NCBI RefSeq assembly: GCF_018881605.1
Contig: NZ_JACVPZ010000001.1
Location: 248,001 to 312,000, forward strand
Direction: 5' to 3'
DNA length: 64,000 bases
DNA from: Polynucleobacter sp. UB-Tiil-W10
GTDB taxonomy: Bacteria; Pseudomonadota; Gammaproteobacteria; Burkholderiales; Burkholderiaceae
A program made the translations under genes and the position numbers. Shown one piece after another: positions 47,043-54,801 of the stretch. Each line of letters opens with the position of its first letter. The stretch's first letter is position 1. The notes beneath the pieces are model-generated. The model was given only the letters and a program-made list of their open reading frames with translations. It was not told the DNA's origin and ran no database searches.

Positions 47043-48143
47043 CTAATTGTAAGCCTTTAGAGCCCATTGAATATGCTCCGTTACTAAAGCGTCAGCATCA
47101 GTAAGTGCATCGCTTAATGCCGATCGTATTGCCGACTTGTCAATCTCCGCTACAGCAGAGTTTGACAGCGCATTACCCATCGCTACCGCCAAATTACGAC
47201 GCCAACGGATATAACCAATTCTGCGAATTGCACTTCCTTCGTGGCGCTTCTCAAACTCGGCTTCTGTCCAAGACCATAAATGCAAAAGACTCGCCTGCCC
47301 TAAACCATGCCGCTGCGCAAAGTCTGGTAACTCAGTGCGTTTTGCAAATTTATTCCAAGGACAAATTAGTTGGCAATCATCGCAACCATAAACTCGGTTG
47401 CCCATTGCACTTCTAAATTCAACAGGAATAGCTTCTGGATTTTCAATAGTGAGATAAGAGATACATCTGCGCGCATCCAACTGATATGGCGCTGTAATGG
47501 CTTTTGTAGGACATATATCAATACAAGAGGTACAGGTGCCACAATGCTCTTCGATCTCTTGATCAATGGGTAGCGGCACATCTACCAAGATCTCACCCAA
47601 GAAAAAAGTAGAGCCAGATTCTCGATTGAGTAAAAGCGTATGTTTACCTCGCCAACCTAATCCCGCCTTACGTGCCAACTCCACTTCCATTAATGGGGCT
47701 GAGTCAGTAAATACGCGATAACCCAACTTTCCAATTCGCTCTTCTATTAACTCGGCAAATTCCTGTAAGCGACTACGCAACACCTTGTGATAATCACGCC
47801 CACGGGCATACATCGAGACTACCGCTTGAGAGGGATCTTCCAGTCGTTGCCACTCTGTATCAAAGTTGGTTTCGGAAGGCAGGTAATTCATGGAAACGCA
47901 AATCACTCGCACAGCCCCGGGCACTAAAAGCTCGGGATTGGAACGTAAATCAGCATGGCGTTGCATGTATTCCATATGGCCATGACGCCCCTCTGCCAGC
48001 CACTGATTGAGTCGCTCACTAGCAAGGCCAAGATGCGTATCGGTAATGCGCAACCCATCGAATCCCAGTGCCGCAGCTTGAGCTTCTAGCCAACCCCGTA
48101 GATTGGACTCATCTAAAAACTGAGGATTGGTAGATAAAGACAT
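47043..48143 (-). CDS. queG: Epoxyqueuosine reductase
   Basis: Cobalamin- and Fe-S-dependent enzyme that reduces epoxyqueuosine to queuosine in tRNA, the last step of the pathway. The 366 residues include the N-terminal cobalamin-binding domain with VFTDSAPLMEVELARKAGLG (the conserved Asp near 135), and two 4Fe-4S motifs CGTCTSCIDICPTKAI and GCDDCQLICPWNKF. A HEAT-like C-terminus follows. It uses B12, which ties in with the B12-controlled receptor earlier in the window, and with gluQ, which also acts on queuosine tRNA. Confidence 0.96.
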   Translation of the reverse strand: MSLSTNPQFLDESNLRGWLEAQAAALGFDGLRITDTHLGLASERLNQWLAEGRHGHMEYMQRHADLRSNPELLVPGAVRVICVSMNYLPSETNFDTEWQRLEDPSQAVVSMYARGRDYHKVLRSRLQEFAELIEERIGKLGYRVFTDSAPLMEVELARKAGLGWRGKHTLLLNRESGSTFFLGEILVDVPLPIDQEIEEHCGTCTSCIDICPTKAITAPYQLDARRCISYLTIENPEAIPVEFRSAMGNRVYGCDDCQLICPWNKFAKRTELPDFAQRHGLGQASLLHLWSWTEAEFEKRHEGSAIRRIGYIRWRRNLAVAMGNALSNSAVAEIDKSAIRSALSDALTDADALVTEHIQWALKAYN

Positions 48144-48186
48144 ATGGAATACAGAATGTAGCTCAATAATTGAATAAACTAGGGCA

Positions 48187-48744
48187 ATGACCGGAAATCA
48201 GACGCCTCAGGCATCTCCCAAAGCATCTCTAAAGCAATATTGTAGGCAGGAAGCGGAAACCGCCAAACTTGCCAAAGGCTTTGCCGCCAGTCTTGAGCGT
48301 TTTATTACCCAGAACCCAGATGCCCATCTCAATATCTCCCTAGAAGGAGATTTGGGGGCTGGCAAGACTACTTTTGCCAGATATCTCATTCAGAGCATGG
48401 GATATGAGGGCAAAGTGAAGAGTCCCACCTACACATTGTGCGAGCCCTACTCTATTAATAAGACTAAGCAACATAACCAAATTGAATTCTTCACAGTCCA
48501 TCACTTTGATCTTTACCGCATGCATGATCCATTAGAGTGGCAGGAAGCTGGTTTTGTAGAACATTTTGATGTGCCAGGTTTTTGCTTAATCGAGTGGCCC
48601 GAAAAAGCGGAAGGAACTTTGCCCGCATTCGATATTCAGATTCAGTTATCTGCAGGTGTAAATGAATATGAACGATCCATTACGATCAATGCCCTATCAG
48701 AGCAAAGTAGAACCGTAGTCGAAGATACTCAAGCCACTCAGTAA
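48187..48744 (+). CDS. tsaE: tRNA threonylcarbamoyladenosine synthesis ATPase TsaE
   Basis: Partner ATPase of TsaB-TsaD for the t6A modification of tRNAs reading ANN codons. The 185-residue protein has Walker A LEGDLGAGKTTFARYLIQ near 55-72, VKSPTYTLCEPY near 80-90, HHFDLYRMHDPLEWQEAGF, and CLIEWPEKAEGTLP. It is somewhat longer than E. coli TsaE at both ends. It is divergent from queG and upstream of amiC, the usual tsaE-ami pair. Confidence 0.95.
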   Translation: MTGNQTPQASPKASLKQYCRQEAETAKLAKGFAASLERFITQNPDAHLNISLEGDLGAGKTTFARYLIQSMGYEGKVKSPTYTLCEPYSINKTKQHNQIEFFTVHHFDLYRMHDPLEWQEAGFVEHFDVPGFCLIEWPEKAEGTLPAFDIQIQLSAGVNEYERSITINALSEQSRTVVEDTQATQ

Positions 48745-48764
48745 TGACTAATTGGTAATGATCG

Positions 48765-50111
48765 ATGAGTAAGAAAAATATCAATCTCTCAAGAAGGCAG
48801 CATCTCAAGACCTCAGTCAAGCTCTTGAGCTTTGCGCTGCTGCTTACCGAGGTAGAAATTGCTTGGGGCGCCAAGATCTTAGGAGTGCGGGTCTGGCCCT
48901 CTGAAGACTACACCCGCGTTACTCTAGAATCCGATACCCCACTGCCAATTACCCAACAGATTCTGACGAATCCAGACCGCTTAGTGGTCGATGTACAAGG
49001 ATTAGAACTCAATCCTACACTCAAGGATTTGGTCGCCAAAGTAAAACCAAATGATCCATATATTTCACAAGTTCGCGTGGGGCAATTTCAGCCAGGCGTT
49101 GTGCGCTTGGTATTTGACTTAAAAGAGCCGATTAAGCCCCAACTCTTTACGCTAGATCCCATTGGTGAATACAACTACCGCATGGTATTTGATCTCTACC
49201 CCACCACTCCACTAGACCCTTTAATGGCCCTGGTCAGAAGTAGTGCCAAGAAAGAAAGTGCACTCGAGAAATCCAACGAAGAAGTAGATCTCATTGCGCA
49301 GTTTGCCACCAAGAAAGAAAAGGATCTCGCTAAGACTCCAAGCACTCCCGTAGCGCAAGCCATTCCGGATCCTAAGGAATTACCGGCGCCCGCAAAATAT
49401 AAGCGCTTAATCACGATTGCGATTGATCCTGGCCATGGAGGCGAAGATCCAGGGGCAATCGGTGCTGCAGGCTCTCGAGAAAAGAATGTTGTTCTCGCTA
49501 TTGCCAAGCGACTTAAAGACAAGATTGAAGGTGAAGCCTATATGCGCCCCTTCTTGACTAGAGATGGTGATTACTTTGTCCCTCTTCACGTCAGAGTACA
49601 AAAAGCACGCCGAGTAGAGGCCGATCTATTTGTATCAATCCACGCAGATGCCTTTATTGAGAGAAACGCTAAGGGCGCTTCAGTATTTGCACTCTCTCAA
49701 ATGGGTGCAAGCAGCACTACAGCAAGATGGATGGCCAACAAAGAAAACGCATCTGATCTGATCGGCGGTATCAACATCAAGACGCAAGATCGTCAAGTAG
49801 CTAACCTCCTTCTAGATATGTCGACCACAGCTCAAATTAAAGACTCTTTGCAGGTTGGCAACTCGATTCTGAAGCAAATTGGTGGATTTGCGCCTCTACA
49901 TAAGCCCAAGGTGGAGCAAGCGAGTTTTGCTGTTTTGAAGGCCCCAGATATCCCCTCCATCCTCGTTGAGACTGCCTTTATTAGTAATCCTCAGGAAGAG
50001 GCTAGATTGAACGATGATGGCTACCAGGATCGGATTGCGGAGGCTATTTTGAGAGGAATTAAGGATTATTTTTCCAAAAACCCACCGGTCGCTAGACGCA
50101 TTAACTCCTAG
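48765..50111 (+). CDS. amiC: N-acetylmuramoyl-L-alanine amidase (AmiC type)
   Basis: A periplasmic zinc amidase that splits septal peptidoglycan. The 448-residue protein starts with a twin-arginine signal (NLSRRQHLKTSVKLL) ending near WGAK at about 36. An AMIN domain covers about 37-140 for septal targeting. The Amidase_3 domain covers about 220-445, with zinc and catalytic residues in IDPGHGGEDPGAIG, LFVSIHADAF and PSILVETAFISNPQEE. E. coli AmiC is also Tat-exported. It follows tsaE by 20 bp and ends before tRNA-Lys. Confidence 0.95.
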   Translation: MSKKNINLSRRQHLKTSVKLLSFALLLTEVEIAWGAKILGVRVWPSEDYTRVTLESDTPLPITQQILTNPDRLVVDVQGLELNPTLKDLVAKVKPNDPYISQVRVGQFQPGVVRLVFDLKEPIKPQLFTLDPIGEYNYRMVFDLYPTTPLDPLMALVRSSAKKESALEKSNEEVDLIAQFATKKEKDLAKTPSTPVAQAIPDPKELPAPAKYKRLITIAIDPGHGGEDPGAIGAAGSREKNVVLAIAKRLKDKIEGEAYMRPFLTRDGDYFVPLHVRVQKARRVEADLFVSIHADAFIERNAKGASVFALSQMGASSTTARWMANKENASDLIGGINIKTQDRQVANLLLDMSTTAQIKDSLQVGNSILKQIGGFAPLHKPKVEQASFAVLKAPDIPSILVETAFISNPQEEARLNDDGYQDRIAEAILRGIKDYFSKNPPVARRINS

Positions 50112-50178
50112 GAACTTGTAAGTACAAGGGCTGAGAGGCAGACCCCGCAGACCTGAGGAAGACCTACAAACTTCTTGC

Positions 50179-50184
50179 TATAAT
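50179..50184 (+). promoter_or_regulatory. -10 element of tRNA-Lys
   Basis: A perfect TATAAT at 50179-50184 lies 13 bp before the first base of the tRNA, the right distance for transcription to start a few bases upstream. No convincing -35 hexamer is seen at 17 bp. Confidence 0.65.
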
Positions 50185-50197
50185 TTATGGCTTAACT

Positions 50198-50273
50198 GGG
50201 TCGGTAGCTCAGTCGGTAGAGCAGCGGACTTTTAATCCGTTGGTCGCGAGTTCGAATCTCGCCCGACCCACCA
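50198..50273 (+). tRNA. tRNA-Lys (anticodon TTT), CCA encoded
   Basis: The 76-nt gene has acceptor strands GGGTCGG and CCGACCC, D-arm AGCTCAGTCGGTAGAGC, anticodon loop ACTTTTAAT giving TTT, variable GGTCG, T-arm CGAGTTCGAATCTCG, and encoded ACCA. It is intact and has a TATAAT before it and a terminator after it. Its 3' part is repeated four times downstream in the same direction, so it appears to be an attachment site. Confidence 0.98.
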
Positions 50274-50283
50274 GTTATACAAA

Positions 50284-50316
50284 GGGATCACAGAAATGTG
50301 GTCCCTTTTCTTTTGG
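50284..50316 (+). terminator. Rho-independent terminator of tRNA-Lys
   Basis: GGGATCAC (50284-50291) and GTGGTCCC (50298-50305) form an 8-bp stem with a six-base loop, followed by TTTTCTTTTGG. The T-rich tail is closely matched behind repeat copies R3 and R4. Confidence 0.9.
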
Positions 50317-50427
50317 CTGAATGGAATGCGGTGGTCACCGTGAGGCCTGACCAAGAATCGGTATTTTTTAAGAATGCGCAGTAATATCGCCAACGCATCG
50401 GTAAAAAAATCATATTTGGCCAAATTA

Positions 50428-50458
50428 AAACCTCATCATTTCTGATGAGGTTTTTTTA
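50428..50458. terminator. Bidirectional terminator before glxR 3' end
   Basis: AACCTCATCA and TGATGAGGTT pair perfectly around TTTC, with seven T bases after it on the plus strand and TTTTAATTT on the minus strand. It can end the minus-strand glxR transcript and any read-through from tRNA-Lys. Confidence 0.85.
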
Positions 50459-50491
50459 ACGTAATGCACTTCTTAGGTAGAACGAATTACA

Positions 50492-51391
50492 TTAAGTAGA
50501 CTTCTGTCCAACTTCGAAATTTGCAAGCTTTTCCAGAGCCTTGACCATTGCAGAGTGATCCCAAGCCTTACCACCATAAGCCAAGCAGGAATTAAATAAT
50601 TCTTGAGCATTAGCAGTATTAGGTAAAGAAACTCCTAGAGCTCTTGCACTATTGAGCGCTAAATTTAAATCCTTTTGATGCAACTCAATCCTAAAGCCAG
50701 GATCGAATGTTCTCTTGATCATGCGCTCAGCATGTACCTCTAAAATTTTAGAGCTGGCAAAACCGCCCATCAGAGCCTCACGAACTCGAGCGGGATCTGC
50801 GCCGGCCTTGGAAGCAAACAACAAGGCCTCGGCTACAGCCTCAATATTCAGTGCAACAATAATTTGATTGGCTACTTTAGTAACCTGGCCTGCGCCATTG
50901 TCACCAACCAAAGTAATATTTTTACCCATCAGATCAAACATAGGCTTGACTGTCTGGAATACAGACTCTTTGCCACCGACCATGATGGTCAAGGTACCGC
51001 CCTTTGCGCCTACCTGACCACCTGAAACAGGGGCATCCAGATATTCACATCCAAGAGCATTAATCTTTTTTGCAAAATCCTTGGTTGCAATTGGAGAGAT
51101 TGAACTCATATCAACAATAATCTTGCCCTTAGTCAAGCCATGGGCAACTCCATGTTCACCAAAGAGTACTTTCTCAACATCTGGTGTATCGGGCACCATC
51201 GTAAAGATAATGTCAGCCATTTTCGCTACTTCTGCTGGAGTTACGCAAACAACAGCGGCACTATTAGCCAACTCTTCTGGCACCTTGCTGCGCGTATTAA
51301 TAAATAGCTCATGGCCAGCGGCCATTAAGTGCGATGCCATAGGCGCGCCCATAATACCCAACCCGATAAAACCTAGTTTTAACTTACTCAT
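50492..51391 (-). CDS. glxR: 2-hydroxy-3-oxopropionate (tartronate semialdehyde) reductase / HIBADH family
   Basis: An NAD(P)H enzyme reducing tartronate semialdehyde to D-glycerate. The 299-residue protein has the Rossmann start KLGFIGLGIMGAPMASHL, the family substrate block DAPVSGGQVGAKGGTLTIMV near 120, and the catalytic lysine in NGAGQVTKVANQIIVALNIE near 170. Close relatives are 3-hydroxyisobutyrate dehydrogenases; the GarR/GlxR reading is preferred from SGGQVGAKGG and neighbours. It is divergent from a KdgT-type permease and a glyoxylate/hydroxypyruvate-type reductase. It is the first cargo gene after tRNA-Lys. Confidence 0.85.
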   Translation of the reverse strand: MSKLKLGFIGLGIMGAPMASHLMAAGHELFINTRSKVPEELANSAAVVCVTPAEVAKMADIIFTMVPDTPDVEKVLFGEHGVAHGLTKGKIIVDMSSISPIATKDFAKKINALGCEYLDAPVSGGQVGAKGGTLTIMVGGKESVFQTVKPMFDLMGKNITLVGDNGAGQVTKVANQIIVALNIEAVAEALLFASKAGADPARVREALMGGFASSKILEVHAERMIKRTFDPGFRIELHQKDLNLALNSARALGVSLPNTANAQELFNSCLAYGGKAWDHSAMVKALEKLANFEVGQKST

Positions 51392-51686
51392 CAGTGATTA
51401 ACCTATCTTTTATTAGCGCGCTGTCTCGTTTTTTAATATTGAATGGGGTGCTAGCGCTTATGGCACCCCCACAGCCTTATTGTATTGAAAAGAAGATCAC
51501 TTCGCCCCAGGGCTGATTTGCCTAATTTCTAGGTGTTTTCTCTTAATTTTGAGCTATATCAATAGATTATTTCGACAACACTTGATCTAATGATTGTTGA
51601 ATTACGCAATCGCAACCGTATTAGCAAAAAACATAAAAATAGGCTCTTTTGAGACCTTGAGACAAACCACACTAGAAAAGGTAAAC
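51392..51686. promoter_or_regulatory. Divergent promoter region glxR/kdgT with hairpin
   Basis: This 295-bp gap holds no gene that I can support. GGGGTGC (51445-51451) faces GCACCCC (51463-51469) in a perfect 7-bp inverted repeat about 55 bp upstream of the glxR start; no T-run follows, so an operator or leader hairpin is more likely than a terminator. AAAAGG lies just before the kdgT start. No regulator gene is nearby. Confidence 0.45.
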
Positions 51687-52628
51687 ATGAAAATTTATCA
51701 AGCAATTAACAAAGTTCCCGGCGGAATCATGGTGGTACCCCTATTTATAGGGATGCTACTAAATACATTTGCCCCAAATGCCTTAAAAATTGGTGGATTT
51801 ACCCAGGCATTGACCAATCAGGGCTACCCAACATTTTTAGCAATGTACCTCTTTACTGTTGGTACAAAAATGACGCTCAATGCAGCTCCATCCATGCTTA
51901 AGCGTGGCTTTGGAATTATGTTTGCCAAAGTAGGTATTGCAATTGCTGTAGCACTGGCTATTGCCCACTTTTTCAATGGTGATGTTTTAGGTCTTACAAC
52001 CCTAGCAGTATTGGCAGCTATGAATGACACCAATGGCGGCATGTTCTTGGCGTTGACCAGCACGTTTGGTAATAAGGAAGATGCGGGCACTTATGTCCCA
52101 CAAAGTATTGAAACCGGCCCCTTCCTGACTATGCTGGTATTGGTTGGCGCGGGTTTAGCCGTTATCCCCTGGATGACCATGTTCTCAGTAATCGCCCCAA
52201 TTCTTGCTGGTGCAATACTTGGAAACCTAGATAAAGATCTACGTGATTTCTTTGGCGCTCACGAGCCGATCATTGTTCCATTTATGGCGTTTACGCTTGG
52301 ACAAGGCATCAACCTGAACGCAGTACTCACGGCAGGCTTGCCAGGCATCCTACTCGGAATCTCTGTATTGGTAATCACAGGTATTGTATGCATCCTAGCT
52401 GACCGCTTATTAGGCGGCTCTGGAGTTGCTGGAGCAGCAGCATCAAGCACAGCCGGTAATGCTACCGGCACACCACAAGCAGTTGCATTAGCCGATCCAA
52501 CTTTTGCTGCAATTGCACCAATTGCTACCGTTCAAGTTGCTGCATCAGTGATTGTTACTGCAGTACTCACTCCACTATTAACTGCTTTTGTTTACAATAA
52601 AAATAAGCGCAAAAATGGTGGGAATTAA
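51687..52628 (+). CDS. kdgT: 2-keto-3-deoxygluconate permease family transporter
   Basis: A 313-residue polytopic membrane protein of the KdgT family, which imports 2-keto-3-deoxygluconate and perhaps other oxo-acids with protons. Family blocks: IYQAINKVPGGIMVVPLFIG near the start, VLAAMNDTNGGMFLALTS near 110, and GVAGAAASSTAGNATGTPQA near 250. The ATG at 51687 is used because AAAAGG lies upstream and MKIYQAINKVPGG is the family start; a reading from 51594 adds 31 unlikely residues. No KDG kinase or aldolase is in the window, so the actual substrate may be a related acid. Confidence 0.85.
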   Translation: MKIYQAINKVPGGIMVVPLFIGMLLNTFAPNALKIGGFTQALTNQGYPTFLAMYLFTVGTKMTLNAAPSMLKRGFGIMFAKVGIAIAVALAIAHFFNGDVLGLTTLAVLAAMNDTNGGMFLALTSTFGNKEDAGTYVPQSIETGPFLTMLVLVGAGLAVIPWMTMFSVIAPILAGAILGNLDKDLRDFFGAHEPIIVPFMAFTLGQGINLNAVLTAGLPGILLGISVLVITGIVCILADRLLGGSGVAGAAASSTAGNATGTPQAVALADPTFAAIAPIATVQVAASVIVTAVLTPLLTAFVYNKNKRKNGGN

Positions 52629-52667
52629 GCTTTAGCAGTCACCTCTGTTTTAAGGTGGTTTTATTTA

Positions 52668-52698
52668 GTGCAAAACATTTTGTTTTGCACTTTTTTAT
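52668..52698 (+). terminator. Rho-independent terminator after kdgT
   Basis: GTGCAAAAC (52668-52676) and GTTTTGCAC (52682-52690) pair around ATTTT, followed by six T bases. It lies only 13 bp before the gyaR start, so gyaR may be reached only by read-through or has its own control. Confidence 0.85.
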
Positions 52699-52710
52699 TA
52701 GGAATTTTAA

Positions 52711-53691
52711 ATGTCTAAACCAAATGTATACATCACACGAAGCATTCCCGAACAAACTATTGCCGAGCTAAGAAAGACCTGTGATGTTGAAGTTAATCCC
52801 CATGATCGTGCTTTAACTCGCGAAGAACTCATGAATGCTGTTAAGGGCCGTGATGCGGTGATCACCCTATTAACAGATAACGTTGATGCCGAAATTCTCG
52901 ATGCAGCGGGGCCGCAATGTAAGATTGTCGCCAACTACGCTGTTGGTTTTAACAACTTCAATCTAGATGCAGCCACAAAACGCGGTGTCATTATGACCAA
53001 TACCCCCGGTGTTTTGGATAAGGCAACCGCCACCCATGCTTGGGCTCTCCTGTTGGCTGCTGCAAAACGTATTTCAGAATCAGAGCGCTACGTTCGCGAG
53101 GGTAAATGGAAAGGTTGGTCCCCAATGACATTTATCGGCCAAGATGTGGACGGCAAAACTCTCGGTATCGCCGGCTTGGGCAGAATTGGTACGATGTTTG
53201 CTAGAAAAGCGGCAGCCTTTGATATGAAGGTTATATATACCAACGAACAACGTAACCTCGATTTTGAGAAAGAGTATGGAGCTACGTTTGTGGATAAGAA
53301 GACCCTTCTAAAAGAGTCAGACTTTCTCTCAATCCATCTGCCTTTAACTCCAGAAACAAAATACTACATCGGAGCAAAAGAATTATCCCAAATGAAACCT
53401 AGCGCTATTCTCATTAATGCAGCGCGTGGTCCGCTCGTAAACGAGAAAGAATTAGTCGAAGCACTTCGCAATAAAGTAATTTGGGGTGCTGGACTTGACG
53501 TCTTTGAGGATGAACCAAAGCTGGCTGAGGGACTTGATCAATTAGACAATGTTGTAATTGTTCCGCATATCGCCTCTGCTACCCTTGATACGAGACTAGC
53601 GATGGGCAAAATCGTGACTGATAACGTTTTAGCAGTACTCAATGGAAAAGCTCCAATTACCTGCATTAATCCTGAGGTCTTAAAAAAATAA
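52711..53691 (+). CDS. gyaR: D-isomer 2-hydroxyacid dehydrogenase, glyoxylate/hydroxypyruvate reductase type
   Basis: A 326-residue NAD(P)H enzyme of the GyaR/GhrB group, reducing glyoxylate to glycolate or hydroxypyruvate to glycerate. It has the Rossmann motif LGIAGLGRIGTMFARKA near 150, and the catalytic Arg, Glu and His in INAARGPLVNE, GLDVFEDEP and VPHIASAT (about 235-290). AGGAA lies before the ATG. It is placed with a tartronate semialdehyde reductase and a permease in the first cargo segment. Exact substrate cannot be fixed from sequence. Confidence 0.86.
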   Translation: MSKPNVYITRSIPEQTIAELRKTCDVEVNPHDRALTREELMNAVKGRDAVITLLTDNVDAEILDAAGPQCKIVANYAVGFNNFNLDAATKRGVIMTNTPGVLDKATATHAWALLLAAAKRISESERYVREGKWKGWSPMTFIGQDVDGKTLGIAGLGRIGTMFARKAAAFDMKVIYTNEQRNLDFEKEYGATFVDKKTLLKESDFLSIHLPLTPETKYYIGAKELSQMKPSAILINAARGPLVNEKELVEALRNKVIWGAGLDVFEDEPKLAEGLDQLDNVVIVPHIASATLDTRLAMGKIVTDNVLAVLNGKAPITCINPEVLKK

Positions 53692-53709
53692 ATTTTTAGG
53701 TAGCTTATG

Positions 53710-53749
53710 GCGAGATTCGAATCTCGCCCGACCCACCAGCAATACTAAG
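53710..53749 (+). repeat. tRNA-Lys 3'-end remnant R2
   Basis: The stretch GCGAG-A-TTCGAATCTCG followed by CCCGACCCACCA repeats the T-arm and acceptor 3' strand of tRNA-Lys with one extra A. After CCA, GCAATACTAAG matches the tRNA downstream GTTATACAAAG at 8 of 11 positions. The copy stops at the T-arm, shorter than R3-R5. It has no 5' half and cannot be a tRNA. Confidence 0.9.
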
Positions 53750-53772
53750 CCTCGCTTCTGCGGGGCTTTTTT
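53747..53772 (+). terminator. Terminator behind R2
   Basis: AAGCCTCGC and GCGGGGCTT pair around TTCT, followed by a run of T bases. It sits directly after the tRNA-Lys remnant, the same arrangement as the native tRNA and the other copies. Confidence 0.9.
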
Positions 53773-53867
53773 ATTAGTCACATCATCCCTCCAAATAGCT
53801 ATTTAAGGCCTGATTTAGAGCTATTTTATGGCTAGGAAATCACCCCCAAATCGACTAAAATAGACTT

Positions 53868-54065
53868 ATGCCAACTAAGTTTGCCAACCAATCTCAAGCT
53901 CGCCAATACAACGTTTCTAACGCTGTAGCTTCTGCTAGGATTGAAGGTATTGTTCCAACTAAGCAGTTAGAGCAAAACCTCACTGATTACGTTGCCGGCA
54001 AAAAGAGTATTGCGCAAATATTGGAAGAAACTAAACAACGATATGTCACGCTACGACGCGGATGA
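53868..54065 (+). CDS. VbhA-type antitoxin of a Fic module
   Basis: A 65-residue protein with the Fic-inhibiting motif (S/T)-x-x-x-E-(G/N) in VASARIEGI near residues 21-28. In the VbhA/FicA family this glutamate points into the Fic active site and blocks ATP binding. The rest is helical, with VPTKQLEQNLTDYVAGKKS typical of VbhA-like antitoxins. It overlaps the fic gene by 23 bp, so the antitoxin is made first. Function is inferred from motif and place. Confidence 0.85.
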   Translation: MPTKFANQSQARQYNVSNAVASARIEGIVPTKQLEQNLTDYVAGKKSIAQILEETKQRYVTLRRG

Positions 54066-54636
54066 CACCTACTGCTACCCTGGTACAGACGTACTTCGAA
54101 ACAAAGCAGAAATAACCAACGCAGAAGATTTAGACACCTACGAAGGTGAGCTATCTACTTTGCGCTCAATTGAAATTCTAGAGAAACCCATAGCAGGTCA
54201 ATTTGACCTTGCCCATCTTCAGCGCATTCATTTGGCACTCTTTCAGGACGTATATGACTGGGCCGGCAAGATTCGCACAGTAGATATAAGTCGTGGTAAT
54301 AGTCGCTTTGCTAATGTGCGCTTCATTGAGTCAGCGGCAAATGATATCTTTAACAGACTAGCTCGCGAAAACTGGCTCAAAGGGTTGGATGCCAATGCCT
54401 TATCGAAAAGATTGGCGCATTACCTTTCAGAGATCAATGCCCTTCATCCTTTTAGAGAGGGAAATGGTCGCGTACAGCGCATATTCATCTCCCAACTTAG
54501 CCAATCAGCCGGATATCAGCTCGACTACTCCGACCTGGAGCAGGAACAAATTTATCAAGCAATGGAACTAGCGTTTAATGGCGATGAATCCATTCTTGCC
54601 AATCTGATTTCGGATCGCCTGGATCGAAATGAATAG
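54043..54636 (+). CDS. Fic-domain AMP-transferase (toxin)
   Basis: A 197-residue Fic protein with the full active-site motif HPFREGNGRVQR near 138-149, including the catalytic histidine and the phosphate-binding GNGR. LFQDVYDWAGKIRTVDISRG near 75-95 is the flap region. Such enzymes put AMP on target proteins; class I members are kept silent by a separate antitoxin, here encoded just upstream. The ATG at 54043 is preferred since an earlier start lies deep in the antitoxin gene. It has no clear ribosome site of its own, which fits coupling. The segment lies between R2 and R3. Confidence 0.88.
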   Translation: MSRYDADDTYCYPGTDVLRNKAEITNAEDLDTYEGELSTLRSIEILEKPIAGQFDLAHLQRIHLALFQDVYDWAGKIRTVDISRGNSRFANVRFIESAANDIFNRLARENWLKGLDANALSKRLAHYLSEINALHPFREGNGRVQRIFISQLSQSAGYQLDYSDLEQEQIYQAMELAFNGDESILANLISDRLDRNE

Positions 54637-54675
54637 GTTTGAGCAATTTACCGTCCTGTCTGAGCCAATCAAACC

Positions 54676-54731
54676 TCTTTAAGCCCGTTGGTCGCGAGTT
54701 CGAATCTCGCCCGACCCACCAGTTATACAAA
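54676..54731 (+). repeat. tRNA-Lys 3'-end remnant R3 (47 bp perfect)
   Basis: Bases 54685-54731 are identical to 50237-50283, that is, from the base of the anticodon stem of tRNA-Lys through CCA plus ten bases beyond the gene. To the left CTCTTTAAG is a weaker match to the anticodon loop. Offset from the tRNA copy is 4448 bp. This is the best-conserved copy. Confidence 0.95.
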
Positions 54732-54757
54732 AGCCACCCTCGGGTGGCTTTTTCTTT
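54731..54757 (+). terminator. Terminator behind R3
   Basis: AAGCCACC (54731-54738) and GGTGGCTT (54743-54750) pair around CTCG, then TTTCTTTGGA. The tail resembles that of the native tRNA-Lys terminator although the stem differs. Confidence 0.92.
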
Positions 54758-54801
54758 GGAGTCTAGCTATTTGGATTACAGAAGCTATATTGAGGTAATG
54801 T

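Noticed and set aside
50112..50170. TPP riboswitch-like words GGGCTGAGA and ACCTGAGG
   Set aside because: The rest of the thi-box is missing and a tRNA gene, not a thiamine gene, follows. CTTGTA/TACAAG nearby is only a short hairpin.
50232..50423. Minus-strand open frame ending VGRDSNSRPTD
   Set aside because: The end is the antisense of tRNA-Lys, a well-known false protein pattern; the rest covers terminators.
51594..51686. 31-codon N-terminal extension of the KdgT-like permease
   Set aside because: No ribosome site, and the family N-terminus begins at the ATG at 51687 with AAAAGG upstream.
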